Shown one piece after another: positions 23,205 through 32,488 of a DNA stretch of 64,000 bases. The notes below the pieces were generated by a model. It searched no databases. It was not told where the DNA came from and worked only from the letters and a program-made list of their open reading frames with translations. Origin of the DNA: DATHZQ01 sp965216945 (lineage in GTDB: Bacteria > Actinomycetota > Acidimicrobiia > Spongiisociales > UBA5794); assembly GCA_965216945.1 (NCBI GenBank), contig CBDCGU010000003.1, positions 3,968,001 to 4,032,000 of the forward strand. The letters are read 5' to 3'. The position numbers and the translations under genes were made by a program. Position 1 is the first letter of the stretch, and the number at the start of each line of letters is the position of its first letter.

Positions 23205-23645
23205 TCAGACGTAGAAACGGGCCAGCGTCTCGGCGACGCACGCCGGCTTCTCTGATCCCTCCAGCTCGACCGTGACCTCGCTCTTCACCTGCACGCCGCC
23301 GGGCACCTCACGCACCTCACGGAGCAACGAGCGCGCCCGCACCCGACTGCCGACGGGCACCGGGGTGATGAACCGCACACGGTCGAGCCCATAGTTGATC
23401 GCCATCTTCAGGTCGGGCACCTCGATGCTCGGAGCGATGGCCGACACCAGCGACAGCGTGAGGAACCCGTGGGCGATCGTGCCCCCGAATGGACCGGCGG
23501 CCGCCTTCTGCTCATCGACGTGGATCCACTGATGATCCTGAGTTGCGTCGGCGAAGGCGTTCACGGCCTCCTGGGTGATCGTGACCCAGTCACCGACGCC
23601 GATCTCGCTGTCGACGCGTGCCTGGAGATCGGCGAGCAGACTCAT
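23205..23645 (-). CDS. MaoC-family hotdog-fold (R)-specific enoyl-CoA hydratase/dehydratase
   Basis: A 146-aa single-hotdog protein. It has the hydratase-2 motif FADATQDHQWIHVDEQKAAA with catalytic Asp/His, GGTIAHGFLTLSLVS after it, and INYGLDRVRFITPVPVGSRV. It hydrates (2E)-enoyl-CoA to (R)-3-hydroxyacyl-CoA or acts as a related dehydratase in lipid metabolism. ATG 23645 is chosen for the GGAAAGGA site 6 nt upstream, and longer frames start in unconserved sequence. It stands alone between the tRNA and the GTPase gene. Confidence 0.92.
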   Translation of the reverse strand: MSLLADLQARVDSEIGVGDWVTITQEAVNAFADATQDHQWIHVDEQKAAAGPFGGTIAHGFLTLSLVSAIAPSIEVPDLKMAINYGLDRVRFITPVPVGSRVRARSLLREVREVPGGVQVKSEVTVELEGSEKPACVAETLARFYV

Positions 23646-23732
23646 GCGCATTCCTTTCCCGAGGGTCGGCGCGGAGGCTAGTGATCCGTCGCGCAATTGA
23701 TGCCGCGGTGTCCCCGAGGCGTCGGCGTCGAC

Positions 23733-25049
23733 CTACGCCCGGTTGATGACACCCTGGAGCACCGTTTCCAGCGACGGCCCGGCCGTCACTTCGAGCTCGT
23801 ATGCGACACGCGTTGCGGGCACGCCGAGATCGATGACAGACGCCAGGTCGATCGGTGTGCCGATCACGACGCTGTCCGGACCGGCGTTGCGAATCGTTGC
23901 CTCGAGCTCGCTGCGCTGCTTGTCCGAATAGCCCATGGCGGGAAGCACTTCGGAGATGTGCGTGTGGTTCTCGAACACATCGGCGATGGACCCGACCGCA
24001 TGGGGACGCGGATCGATGAGCTCCGCCGCCCCGTAGCGTCGGGCGGCCACGGCGCCTGCGCCGAACGGCATCTCGCCGTGCGTGATCGTCGGACCGTCCT
24101 CGATCACCAGCACGCGGCGGCCCTCGATGAGGTCGGGGGCATCCACCGTGATCGGCGACGCCGCTTCGATCACCGTTGCATCGGGCGCCACGGCCGCCAC
24201 GTTGCGGCGGACGAGCGCCACCCCGTCGGCCGGGGCGGTGTCCATCTTGTTGATAATGACCACATCCGCCCTGCGCAAGTTCACCTCGCCGGGCCAGTAG
24301 CGAAGCTCGTGTCCGGCGCGGAAGGGATCGAGGACGCAGATCCACAGATCCGGCACGTAGAACGGCAAGTCGTTGTTGCCCCCGTCCCAGATCACGACAT
24401 CCGCCTCGGAGGCAGCCCGTTCGAGAATGGTGGCGTAGTCGACTCCGGCGTAGATGACGGCACCGTCGCGCAGGTACGGCTCGTACTCTTCCCGCTCCTC
24501 GATGGTGACGTCGGCCGCAACGAGATCCTCTGCGGTGGCGAAGCGCTGCACGGCCTGAGCGGCGAGATCGCCATAGGGCATCGGGTGCCGGATCGCCGCC
24601 ACCCGCTTGCCGGCATCGGCGAGGATCCGACGCACCTTGCGACTGGTCTGGCTCTTACCGGTACCAGTGCGGGTCGCCGTGATGGCGACGAGGGGAACCG
24701 GTGACCTGAGCATGGTCTCCTCACCATCCAGCCGGAATGCCGCCCCGGCTGCAATGGACCGCGCCGCCAAATGCATCACGTGCTCGTGGGTCACGTCGGA
24801 ATAGGCGAACACGACTTCGTCGACATCGTGACGGGCAATGAGCTCCTCGAGTTGGGCCTCTTCATAGATCGGAATGCCCTCCGGATACCCCTCCCCCGCC
24901 AGCACGGCGGGATACCGTCTCCCGGCGATGTCGGGAATCTGGGTTGCGGTGAAACCGACCACGCGGTAGTCCGGATTGCCGCGGTACCGCACGTTGAAGT
25001 TGTGGAAGTCGCGCCCGGCGGCGCCGAGAATCAAGACAGTGGTGGCCAT
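23733..25049 (-). CDS. Cyclic 2,3-diphosphoglycerate synthase-like GTPase
   Basis: A 438-aa protein with an N-terminal Rossmann-like region (TTVLILGAAGRDFHNFNVRY, then VVGFTATQIPDIAGRRYPAV) and a P-loop (VAITATRTGTGKSQTSRKV at about residues 122-140). Further motifs are IWDGGNNDLPFYVPDLWICV and DVVIINKMD, the NKxD guanine-specificity motif. This is the architecture of the cDPG synthetase family, known from thermophilic archaea and common as uncharacterised GTPases in bacteria. Full length. The molecule made in this organism is uncertain, so the name is by family. Confidence 0.82.
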   Translation of the reverse strand: MATTVLILGAAGRDFHNFNVRYRGNPDYRVVGFTATQIPDIAGRRYPAVLAGEGYPEGIPIYEEAQLEELIARHDVDEVVFAYSDVTHEHVMHLAARSIAAGAAFRLDGEETMLRSPVPLVAITATRTGTGKSQTSRKVRRILADAGKRVAAIRHPMPYGDLAAQAVQRFATAEDLVAADVTIEEREEYEPYLRDGAVIYAGVDYATILERAASEADVVIWDGGNNDLPFYVPDLWICVLDPFRAGHELRYWPGEVNLRRADVVIINKMDTAPADGVALVRRNVAAVAPDATVIEAASPITVDAPDLIEGRRVLVIEDGPTITHGEMPFGAGAVAARRYGAAELIDPRPHAVGSIADVFENHTHISEVLPAMGYSDKQRSELEATIRNAGPDSVVIGTPIDLASVIDLGVPATRVAYELEVTAGPSLETVLQGVINRA

Positions 25050-25152
25050 GCGCCCAGATTGGTCGCTGTCCCCGCCTCCCGGTTAGTGCCGAGCGACCCG
25101 GAATCGAGATGCGAGATGCCCGGCATGACGTAGCAAGTCAGGCGGCGCCGGG

Positions 25153-26223
25153 TCAGATGACCTGGACCACTTCGGGGAAGTGGCAGGCGACCCAATGGTC
25201 GGGCTCGAGCTCGCGCAACTCGGGGACGTCGACGTCGCACACACCCTCCTGCGCCTTGGGGCAACGAGTGTTGAACCGGCATCCGGCGGGTGGGTTGGCA
25301 GGAGACGGGATGTCACCCTCGAGGATGATGCGTTCCCGCGAGTGCTCCAGCTCCGGGTCAGGAATGGGCACCGCCGAGAGCAGGGCGTGGGTGTAGGGGT
25401 GCATGGGGCGTTCGTACAGTGCATCACGATCGGCCAGCTCGGCGATACGACCGAGGTACATGACGGCGACGCGATCTGAGATGTGCCGCACCACCGACAA
25501 GTCGTGGGCGATGAAGAGATAGGTGAGACCGAACTCGTTCTGCAGGTCGTCGAGGAGGTTGAGCACCTGTGCCTGGATCGACACGTCGAGCGCCGACACC
25601 GGCTCGTCGAGCACCATGAAGCTGGGATTCAGCGCAAGCGCTCGAGCAACGCCGATACGCTGCCGCTGACCGCCCGAGAACTCGTGGGGATACCGGTTGG
25701 CGTGCTCGGGGCTGAGGCCGACGACCTTGAGCAGGTCCTTCACCTTCTCGAGCCGGTCGTCTGACGAACCTACCCCGTGCACGAGCAGCGGCTCGGCGAT
25801 GATGCTCGCCACAGTCATCCTCGGGTTCAGCGATGCGTACGGGTCCTGGAAGACGATCTGGATGTCGCGCCGCAGGCGGTTCAGCGTGGCTTTGTCGGCC
25901 GAGGCGATGTCGACGACGTCGGCATCGAGATCACCCACCGCAGCACCGCGATAGAGCACCTCACCGGACGTCGGCTCCAGCAGCCGCAGCACGCAGCGGG
26001 CGGTCGTCGACTTCCCGCACCCTGATTCACCGACCAAACCGAGCGTCTCGCCACGACGCACCTGGAACGACACACCCGAAACGGCATGCACCGCACCGAT
26101 CTGCTTCTTGAAGAAGACCCCACGGGTGATGGGGAACTCTTTCACCAGGTTGCGGACGTCGAGGAGGATGTCCTCCTCCGTCGGGGACGGAACAGCCGCG
26201 GTCTCCTGAGCGGTATCGGTCAT
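25153..26223 (-). CDS. Peptide/nickel-type ABC transporter ATP-binding protein (DppF/OppF-like)
   Basis: A 356-aa ATPase: Walker A GLVGESGCGKSTTARC, Q-loop region, signature SGGQRQRIGVARALAL, Walker B FMVLDEPVSALD, H-loop FIAHDLSVV. The C-terminal oligopeptide-transporter extension (ANPPAGCRFNTRCPKAQEGV) holds Cys residues of the Fe-S-like oligo_HPY segment. Last gene of a five-gene importer operon. ATG 26223 overlaps the preceding ATPase by ATGA, ruling out the longer frame. Partners with the 26220-27248 ATPase on the cytoplasmic face of the two permeases. Confidence 0.93.
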   Translation of the reverse strand: MTDTAQETAAVPSPTEEDILLDVRNLVKEFPITRGVFFKKQIGAVHAVSGVSFQVRRGETLGLVGESGCGKSTTARCVLRLLEPTSGEVLYRGAAVGDLDADVVDIASADKATLNRLRRDIQIVFQDPYASLNPRMTVASIIAEPLLVHGVGSSDDRLEKVKDLLKVVGLSPEHANRYPHEFSGGQRQRIGVARALALNPSFMVLDEPVSALDVSIQAQVLNLLDDLQNEFGLTYLFIAHDLSVVRHISDRVAVMYLGRIAELADRDALYERPMHPYTHALLSAVPIPDPELEHSRERIILEGDIPSPANPPAGCRFNTRCPKAQEGVCDVDVPELRELEPDHWVACHFPEVVQVI

Positions 26224-27248
26224 CCCGCCATCTCCTCGGCGTGGTCGGCCGCATCGATCTTCGACAGCTCCAACTCGTTGGCCCGGTGGCAGGCCGCCGT
26301 CTGACCCTCGCCGCCACTCGGTCGCAGCACGGGGAGCGCCTGATGGCACAGATCGATGGCGAAGTCGCAGCGAGGCCGGAACCGGCAACCCGACGGCAGA
26401 TTGATCAACGACGGTGGAGCCCCACGCACCGAGTGGAGTCGCTGCCGCTGCTCCTCGTCGAGTCGGGTCATCGAGGCCAGCAGACCCCAGGAATAGGGAT
26501 GCTGCGGGTCGTAATAGATGTCGTTGGCCTTGCCGCTCTCGACGATCGTTCCCGCGTACATCACCTGTACGGTGTCGCAGAAGCCGGCGACGACGCCGAG
26601 ATCGTGCGTGATCAGCATCACTGCGGTGCCACGGTCGTCGGCGAGCTTGAGCATCAGATCCATGATCTGCGCCTGGGTGGTCACGTCGAGGGCCGTCGTC
26701 GGCTCGTCGGCGATGAGCAACTGCGGGTTACACGACAGGCCCATGGCGATCATGACCCGCTGCCGCATACCGCCCGAGAACTGGTGCGGGTAGTCCTCGA
26801 GCCGGTTCTTGGCGTGCGGGATCTGCACGTCGACGAGGCCCTGTGTGGCGATCTCACGCGCTTCGCTGCGGGTGACGTCCTGATGAAGAAGAATGGTCTC
26901 GACGAGCTGATCGCCGATCGTGTACACGGGGTTCAGTGCGGTCATCGGATCCTGAAAGATCATCGCGATCTGACCGCCACGCACCTGCCGCATCTCGTCT
27001 TCGGACATCTCGAGCAAGTTCTCACCGTTGAACATGACACGGCCCGTCACGATCTCGCCGGCCGGTGGCTCGATGAGGCGCATGATGGACATCGCCGTCA
27101 CGGATTTGCCCGATCCGGACTCGCCGACGACGCCACGTCGCTCACCGGGGGCAATCGCAAACGAGACACCGTCCACGGCTCGCACGACGCCCTCTTCCGT
27201 ACCGAAGTACGTGCGCAGGTCAGTGACGTCAAGAAGGTACTCGGCCAA
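26220..27248 (-). CDS. Peptide/nickel-type ABC transporter ATP-binding protein (DppD/OppD-like)
   Basis: A 342-aa ATPase: Walker A GVVGESGSGKSVTAMSIM, signature FSGGMRQRVMIAMGLSC, Walker B LLIADEPTTALD, H-loop LITHDLGVV. It has the C-terminal oligo_HPY region (LINLPSGCRFRPRCDFAIDL) typical of the OppD/DppD branch. It forms a heterodimer with the downstream ATPase and powers uptake of peptides or similar solutes. It starts 8 nt after the permease gene stop and overlaps the next gene by 4 nt. Confidence 0.93.
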   Translation of the reverse strand: MAEYLLDVTDLRTYFGTEEGVVRAVDGVSFAIAPGERRGVVGESGSGKSVTAMSIMRLIEPPAGEIVTGRVMFNGENLLEMSEDEMRQVRGGQIAMIFQDPMTALNPVYTIGDQLVETILLHQDVTRSEAREIATQGLVDVQIPHAKNRLEDYPHQFSGGMRQRVMIAMGLSCNPQLLIADEPTTALDVTTQAQIMDLMLKLADDRGTAVMLITHDLGVVAGFCDTVQVMYAGTIVESGKANDIYYDPQHPYSWGLLASMTRLDEEQRQRLHSVRGAPPSLINLPSGCRFRPRCDFAIDLCHQALPVLRPSGGEGQTAACHRANELELSKIDAADHAEEMAG

Positions 27249-27256
27249 GGGCTCTC

Positions 27257-28306
27257 CTACTTCCGTTCGATCGTCTGAGTTGGGTCCAGGGCGTCACGAA
27301 GCCCGTCGCCGATGTAGTTCACGGCGAGCACGGTCATGATCAGGGCTGAAGCCGAGAACACGAGCTCCCACCAGAACCCGCGAACGGCGACACCGGCACC
27401 AGAGGCGGCCATGCCTCCCCACGTCGGGATCGGTGGACGCACACCGAAGCCGAGGAACGACAGCGCCGCCTCGATGATGATGGCGATGCCGACGATCAGA
27501 GTCGTTTGGACGATGATCGGGCTCATGGCGTTGGGAAGAATGTGACGGAAGATGATCCGGCGGTCCTTTGCGCCCGCAGCACGCGCTGCCTCCACGAACT
27601 CCTTCTCCCGCAGCGAGAGGAACTCGGCACGAACGATGCGCGCCAGGGTGCCCCATAACAGGAAGCCCAATAAGAACGCGATACCGAGCGCCCCCTCCCG
27701 CATCCAGGAGGGCAGGAAGGACAGCTCCGGGAGCAAGCGGCCCACGACGATGGCGACGGGCAACAACGGCAGCCCGAGCACCAAGTCCGTGAAGCGCATC
27801 AACGACTGGTCGACCGGTCCCGGGTAGTACCCGGCGATCGACCCGACCAGCGTGCCCAGCGATGCCACCAGCAAACCGGTCACGGCGCCGACGAGCAAGC
27901 TGGCCCGACCTCCGTGGACCACGCGGGAGAACACGTCACGGGCCAGCTCGTCGGTCCCGAACGGGAACTGACCCCGAGGTGCGATGTTGACGAAGAGCCG
28001 CCCACCCGCCTCCTCGTTCTGGAGCTGCTCGGCAAAATGCTCCAGAGGTAGCCCGCAGAACTGGTTCTCGTCGCCAGGCGGGCACGTGAACAACGGTGCG
28101 ATGATCGCGATGAAGACGATGACTGCGAGGAATCCCGCCGAGATCATCGCAAAGCGGTGACGCCGCAGCCTTGTCCAGAAGAGATCCCACTGGGTGATCG
28201 GCTCGACCGAGATGCCTTCGGTCGAATCGAGGTTGTCTTCGAGAGAGTCGATGAGGAGGCTCCTGCCCTCCTCCGGCATGATGGGACCCTGGGTGTTACT
28301 GCCCAT
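27257..28306 (-). CDS. ABC transporter permease (DppC/OppC-like)
   Basis: A 349-aa inner-membrane protein with an N-terminal cytoplasmic stretch. A first transmembrane helix (AMISAGFLAVIVFIAIIAPL) is followed by a periplasmic loop (GQFPFGTDELARDVFSRVV, the usual G-T-D-x-x-G/A-R-D motif) and five more helices. The EAA-type loop EFVEAARAAGAKDRRIIFRH contacts the ATPases. Pairs with the upstream permease to form the channel. Full length and intact. Confidence 0.92.
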   Translation of the reverse strand: MGSNTQGPIMPEEGRSLLIDSLEDNLDSTEGISVEPITQWDLFWTRLRRHRFAMISAGFLAVIVFIAIIAPLFTCPPGDENQFCGLPLEHFAEQLQNEEAGGRLFVNIAPRGQFPFGTDELARDVFSRVVHGGRASLLVGAVTGLLVASLGTLVGSIAGYYPGPVDQSLMRFTDLVLGLPLLPVAIVVGRLLPELSFLPSWMREGALGIAFLLGFLLWGTLARIVRAEFLSLREKEFVEAARAAGAKDRRIIFRHILPNAMSPIIVQTTLIVGIAIIIEAALSFLGFGVRPPIPTWGGMAASGAGVAVRGFWWELVFSASALIMTVLAVNYIGDGLRDALDPTQTIERK

Positions 28307-28347
28307 GGGCCGTCCTCAGCACAGCTCGCTCGGGACCTTCCGCCGAT

Positions 28348-29514
28348 CTACTCATACCGCACTCGTGGATCGAGGACTCCGTACAGGATGTCGGCAACGA
28401 TGTTCATGATGACGATGCCGATGCCGATCGCCATCACGACAGCCATCACCACCGGATAGTCGACGGCGTTGATGGCACCGATGTAGAGACGGCCCACTCC
28501 CGGCCAACCGAAGATCGATTCCGTGATGATGGCGCCACCGATGATTCCGGCGATGTCGAGAGACACCAGGGTGACGATGGGGATCATGGCGTTGCGGAGG
28601 GCGTGCTTGACGATCACCCGGCTGCGAGGCAGACCCTTCGCCTTCGCCGTACGCAGGTAGTCGCTGTGCATGACCTCGAGCATGGATGCCCGTTGGAAAC
28701 GGGAGTACTGCGCGATCGAGATGAGGGCGATGGAGATGGCCGGCAGCGTCAGGTGCTGCCAGATGTCGCCGAGTTTGGCCCAGAACCCCAGGTCGGCGTA
28801 GTTGGTGCTGGTCATACCGGCGACATAGAAGAGCTTCACACCCGTCCACCGTTCCAGATAGAGCGCCAGGATGAGCTGGAGACCGACGCCGATGATGAAG
28901 ATCGGTGTCGAGAAGGTGGCGAACGAGAAGGTCGTGCCGAGCTGATCGAAGAACGAGTACTGGCGAATGGCCTGGTAGATCCCTAAGGGGATGCCGACGA
29001 TGAGGGCGATGGTCAGCGCCGTCAGACCCAACCGGAACGTTGCCCCCGCTGCACCGAACACCAGGTCCCAGACAGCGCCATCACCGCGGAACGACTCGCT
29101 CCAGTTGAGGGCGAAATCGATACGGGACTTGGCGAACCAAACCGCCAGCACCCACACGATGATGAGCGAGAACGCCCGGAAGCTGCGCCACCAACTCTTG
29201 TGCACCTTCACGAGGAACACGATCGCCGTATAGATCCCGGCCGTGGCGAAGGCGACGATAGGAGAGATCCCGACGATGCTGAATCGCTCCGGCGTGACGA
29301 AGTTCTTGAGCCACGTCCAATACTGCAGGACCGCAGGCTTGTCGAGTCCGAAGTGCTCCGTCAACGTGGGGATGAGGGGCGCCATCCGTGGATTGCCCTT
29401 GAGCCGATCGAGCGGTGAACCACCGCCCGCCTGAATCAAGAAGAACACCACGATGCTGAGCGCCAGCAGCGTGACGATTCCATACACCAAGCGGCGAATG
29501 ATGTACGCCAGCAT
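28348..29514 (-). CDS. ABC transporter permease (DppB/OppB-like)
   Basis: A 388-aa permease beginning MLAYIIRRLVYGIVTLLALS, the classic DppB/OppB first helix, and ending with the EAA-like loop SDYLRTAKAKGLPRSRVIVK followed by two helices. It is longer than the usual ~310-330 aa because of an insertion at about residues 70-150 that includes an extra hydrophobic pair around a periplasmic segment. ATG 29514 has a GGAGAGGGAG site. It belongs to the same operon as the binding protein and the other three subunits. Confidence 0.92.
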   Translation of the reverse strand: MLAYIIRRLVYGIVTLLALSIVVFFLIQAGGGSPLDRLKGNPRMAPLIPTLTEHFGLDKPAVLQYWTWLKNFVTPERFSIVGISPIVAFATAGIYTAIVFLVKVHKSWWRSFRAFSLIIVWVLAVWFAKSRIDFALNWSESFRGDGAVWDLVFGAAGATFRLGLTALTIALIVGIPLGIYQAIRQYSFFDQLGTTFSFATFSTPIFIIGVGLQLILALYLERWTGVKLFYVAGMTSTNYADLGFWAKLGDIWQHLTLPAISIALISIAQYSRFQRASMLEVMHSDYLRTAKAKGLPRSRVIVKHALRNAMIPIVTLVSLDIAGIIGGAIITESIFGWPGVGRLYIGAINAVDYPVVMAVVMAIGIGIVIMNIVADILYGVLDPRVRYE

Positions 29515-29645
29515 GCTCCCTCTCCTGCCTCCGGTCGGGTTGCGCATCAACTCTATCAGCGATACCCACCCAGCGCAGGCGATTGATCGAAAGCCGTCGA
29601 ATGGACGCCGGGGACGCCGGAGAGTCGTTCTGGTCGACGGCGGCT

Positions 29646-30008
29646 TCAGAGCCGCAGCAGCGCCTTGGCAGGTAGTACCAATCCCACGACGACGAGGGCG
29701 AGTACCTCATCTTCGATGTTGGTCGCCGCACGGCGTACGACAACGGCTCCGGCCAGCAGCCATCCGACAGCCAGGAGAGCCCGAATGAGAGCGCTGGGCC
29801 AGCGTCCCATCGTCTCCATTCGTCGGGCCAGGAACGACAGCACGACAGCCGCGACCACCGCCAGCACCGGCAGCGCGGTTCGCATCGCCGCAAGGGTCCG
29901 CGAGACGAGATCGAGAACACCGGGCTGCACCGCCATGATTCCGAGTGACGTGAATGCCCCCGTTCTCAGCGCCCTTGCGCCGACGGCGGCGATGCCGACC
30001 TGATCCAT
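29646..30008 (-). CDS. Small membrane protein of unknown function in the ABC transporter cluster
   Basis: A 120-aa protein with three predicted membrane segments (LGIMAVQPGVLDLVS is amphipathic; ALPVLAVVAAVVLSFLARRM, LIRALLAVGWLLAGAVVV and LALVVVGLVLPAKALL are clear). ATG 30008 is supported by a GGGAGA site. It lies between the binding protein and the permeases on the same strand, but the terminator-like hairpin at 30174-30199 separates it from the former. No known family. It could be unrelated to transport. Confidence 0.7.
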   Translation of the reverse strand: MDQVGIAAVGARALRTGAFTSLGIMAVQPGVLDLVSRTLAAMRTALPVLAVVAAVVLSFLARRMETMGRWPSALIRALLAVGWLLAGAVVVRRAATNIEDEVLALVVVGLVLPAKALLRL

Positions 30009-30173
30009 GGCGTTCTCCCGTTCACCTCTCGACGAGTGGAGTGGGGACGCACCGGCGAGATACAACGAAATCTCGGATGGCGGCCGTGGCGGGTGGCGGT
30101 ACACCCCAGCGACCGGTACTGGCGACTTCGCTCGCAGGCACAGGTCGTGGTGCCGTATCTGCGGAGAACGCGA

Positions 30174-30199
30174 CTGGGGGCCCGAGATCGGGCCCCCAG
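30174..30199 (-). terminator. Strong hairpin after the substrate-binding protein gene
   Basis: CTGGGGGCCCGA (30174-30185) and TCGGGCCCCCAG (30188-30199) form a 12-bp GC-rich stem 33 bp beyond the binding-protein stop. No U-run follows, so it may attenuate or stabilise the 3' end rather than stop transcription fully. That is common in such operons, where the binding protein is made in excess. Confidence 0.65.
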
Positions 30200-30231
30200 T
30201 TCAGCTCAATGGCTGGTGGTTCGAGTACGAC

Positions 30232-32046
30232 CTAGAGGTCGACTCGGTACCAACCTTCCATGTTCCAGGTGTGCGATGCCTGCGTCGGGTTGTGCTTGAA
30301 CCCGCCGACCTCGTCGCCCCACACTGCAGCCGTCACGAGACGGGCATACAGCGGGATCATGACGACCTGATCGGCCAGGATCGCCTCAGCCTCGTTGAAC
30401 AACGGGACGAGCTCGTCCTCGATGACCGTGGCGTTCATCGCATCACGAATCTCGGCGTACCGAGCCGTGTTGTCGTCGATGGCCACTGAGTCCTCGGTGC
30501 CCCAGCGGTAGTAGTTGGAGCCATCCGGCGGCGGAGCCTCCGGATCGAAGACGTCGTGGATGCTGACGAGACCGGAGAGACCGGGAGAGCCGACCCAGGC
30601 CCACTCACCGAGGTCCCACCGACCGTTGTCGAGCGTCTCGCCGAAGAACAGCTGCGAATCCTCGAGCTGGTTCTCGTACTCGATGCCGACGGCGGCGAAC
30701 ATGTCCACGAAGAGCTCAGACAGCTTCACACGAGCGTCGTTGTTCGACGTCGTCGAGAAGACGGTCGAGAGCGTGTCAACGCCGAGCTCGGCCTTGGCCT
30801 CGTCACAGAACCCCACCGCAGTATCGACGTTGTAGTCGTACTGGGCCCAGGCGCCGGTCGACAGGGCCGGGGTGAACGCCTCGACGTAGGAGTCGAGTGG
30901 CTCAACCTGACCAGCGAGGATCTCATCGACGATGAGGTCCTTGTCGATGGCGTGAGCGACGCACTTGCGATACGCCAGGCTCTCATTTGCCGAGTTCTCG
31001 TTGCGCTCGAAGCGGGCAGGACCGAACTGGAAGTTCAGGTGCTCCCACACCGGACCCGAGAGCACCTCGACCGTGGCGCCTTCCGGCTCCAGGGCCTGCA
31101 GGGCCTCGATGGTCTCAGTTGCCGGCGGCGGCTGGATGATGTCGACCTCACGTGCCCGGAAGGCGTTGATGATCGACTCGGTCTCCGGGATGAACCGGAA
31201 GGTCACAGCGTCCAGATACGGCAGCTGCTGACCGGTCTCGGGGTCGGTCTTCCAGTAGTTCTCGTTGCGAACCACGCGGACGAACTCGCCCTTCTGCCAC
31301 TCGTCGAACACGAACGGACCGGCCGATGGCCACATGGTCTCGTTCCAGTCGGCGACGAAGTCGCTGCCCTCGACGGCGTGCTGCGGGATCAACGCACTGA
31401 AGATGAGCTCATACAGCGACGTGGGTGCCGACAGCGTGTACGTGAACGTCTTGTCGCCGGCCTCGGAGGCAATGATGTCCTCGTAGGTCGTCTTGTCGAT
31501 CGGCAGATCCGGGTTGAGGATCGTGTCCAGCGTGAACTGGAAGTCCGCTCCGGAGATCGGGGTGCCGTCGGACCAGACCGCTTCGTCGCGGATCTGATAG
31601 TTGACGGTCATCGTGCCGTCATCGTTCAGGATGACGCCGCCGTTGGCGACGGTCGGCAGCTCGGTGACGAGCTCCGGGAGCAGCTCCAGCGTGAAGCCGT
31701 CGATCTCCTGAACACCGGCCCAGTAGGACTGGCCGATGATCGAAACGATGAAGTTGTCACCGCCGGGAACCGCCCAGTTCAGCGTCGGGGGCTCCTGGTC
31801 GTCGGCGACGACGACCTCGCCACCGTACGGCTTCTCGTTCGAGGGAGCCTCGGTGGTCGTGGTCTCTTCCGGTGCGGCAGTCGTCGTGGTCTCACCTGCC
31901 GTGGTGGTTGTCTCGGGTGCTTCGGTCGCGGCGGTCGTCTCCTCGGTGCCCGCATCGTCATCGCCACCACAGGCGGCTGCGACGAGTGCAAAGGCAAGGA
32001 GAGCGGCCAACCAGAGGACCTTGCGGCTACGCAAGAATCCAGTCAA
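30232..32046 (-). CDS. ABC transporter substrate-binding lipoprotein (peptide/nickel type, SBP_bac_5)
   Basis: A 604-aa extracytoplasmic binding protein. The signal sequence ends in lipobox LVAAACGGDD, followed by a Thr/Glu-rich linker (ETTTTAGETTTTAAPEETTT) and the SBP_bac_5 domain (VNYQIRDEAVWSDGTPISGA, then WPSAGPFVFDEWQKGEFVRV and AYRKCVAHAIDKDLIVDEIL). It captures peptides or similar solutes for the permeases at 27257-29514. The start is TTG 32046, fixed by a perfect AAGGAGG site 7 nt upstream. Only 52 bp separate it from secG, so it may share the secG transcript. Confidence 0.93.
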   Translation of the reverse strand: MTGFLRSRKVLWLAALLAFALVAAACGGDDDAGTEETTAATEAPETTTTAGETTTTAAPEETTTTEAPSNEKPYGGEVVVADDQEPPTLNWAVPGGDNFIVSIIGQSYWAGVQEIDGFTLELLPELVTELPTVANGGVILNDDGTMTVNYQIRDEAVWSDGTPISGADFQFTLDTILNPDLPIDKTTYEDIIASEAGDKTFTYTLSAPTSLYELIFSALIPQHAVEGSDFVADWNETMWPSAGPFVFDEWQKGEFVRVVRNENYWKTDPETGQQLPYLDAVTFRFIPETESIINAFRAREVDIIQPPPATETIEALQALEPEGATVEVLSGPVWEHLNFQFGPARFERNENSANESLAYRKCVAHAIDKDLIVDEILAGQVEPLDSYVEAFTPALSTGAWAQYDYNVDTAVGFCDEAKAELGVDTLSTVFSTTSNNDARVKLSELFVDMFAAVGIEYENQLEDSQLFFGETLDNGRWDLGEWAWVGSPGLSGLVSIHDVFDPEAPPPDGSNYYRWGTEDSVAIDDNTARYAEIRDAMNATVIEDELVPLFNEAEAILADQVVMIPLYARLVTAAVWGDEVGGFKHNPTQASHTWNMEGWYRVDL

Positions 32047-32098
32047 GGTGTTGCCTCCTTAGTTTGGATCCGAGCTCTACGCCGGAGCGTGGTTCACC

Positions 32099-32329
32099 TC
32101 ACCGCCACAACCACGTCAGCGTGATCGTGGTGATGGCGAACACAACCGATGCAATCACGGTGAGGCGATCGAGATTCCTCTCGACCACCGTCGATCCGGA
32201 GAAGCCACCGCTGTTGAACCCACCGCCGAACATGTCGGACAATCCTCCTCCCCTTCCCGCATGCAGCAGGATGAGAAAGATGAGGGCGAGGGAAACCAAA
32301 GCGTGCAGCGCAGCAACGATTGCGGCCAC
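32099..32329 (-). CDS. secG: Protein translocase subunit SecG
   Basis: A 76-aa protein with two membrane helices (IVAALHALVSLALIFLILLH and TVIASVVFAITTITLTWL) joined by the Gly-rich loop GRGGGLSDMFGGGFNSGGFS, the hallmark of SecG. It stabilises SecYEG during export. GTG 32329 gives the normal length, and the frame is open upstream but carries the hairpin and promoter elements. The position after gpmA/tpiA/pgk/gap is the conserved actinobacterial location. Transcription probably also starts from the promoter at 32388-32416. Confidence 0.92.
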   Translation of the reverse strand: MAAIVAALHALVSLALIFLILLHAGRGGGLSDMFGGGFNSGGFSGSTVVERNLDRLTVIASVVFAITTITLTWLWR

Positions 32330-32352
32330 GGCAGAGAGCCCTTTCTCACACG

Positions 32353-32377
32353 GGACCCGCAAACGACTTGCGGGTCC
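32353..32377 (-). other. Hairpin in the secG leader/gpmA-secG intergenic region
   Basis: GGACCCGCAA (32353-32362) and TTGCGGGTCC (32368-32377) form a perfect 10-bp stem with a 5-nt loop, 24 bp upstream of the secG GTG. A T5 run precedes it on the minus strand (AACTC-side reading CTTTTTGCAA), but none follows, so it is not a standard intrinsic terminator. It would lie within the 5' leader if the promoter at 32388-32416 is used. Confidence 0.6.
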
Positions 32378-32387
32378 TTGCAAAAAG

Positions 32388-32416
32388 AGTATGGATCGTG
32401 TGAGCCGCGTTCGCAA
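32388..32416 (-). promoter_or_regulatory. Probable secG promoter
   Basis: TTGCGA (32411-32416) and CATACT (32388-32393) on the minus strand are spaced by 17 bp, a sigma70-like pair located between gpmA and secG. The start would fall near 32381, just before the hairpin. Confidence 0.5.
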
Positions 32417-32488
32417 GTCATCGCGCCCGCGGAGTGGTCGATTTTCCGAGTTTCTCAGGCGGCTCGCATCCCCGGCCGCCGCGACCGG

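Noticed and set aside
30556..32124. A 522-codon plus-strand frame opposite the substrate-binding protein
   Set aside because: Mirror of the SBP_bac_5 gene, with repetitive Arg/Val/Gly content and no domain.
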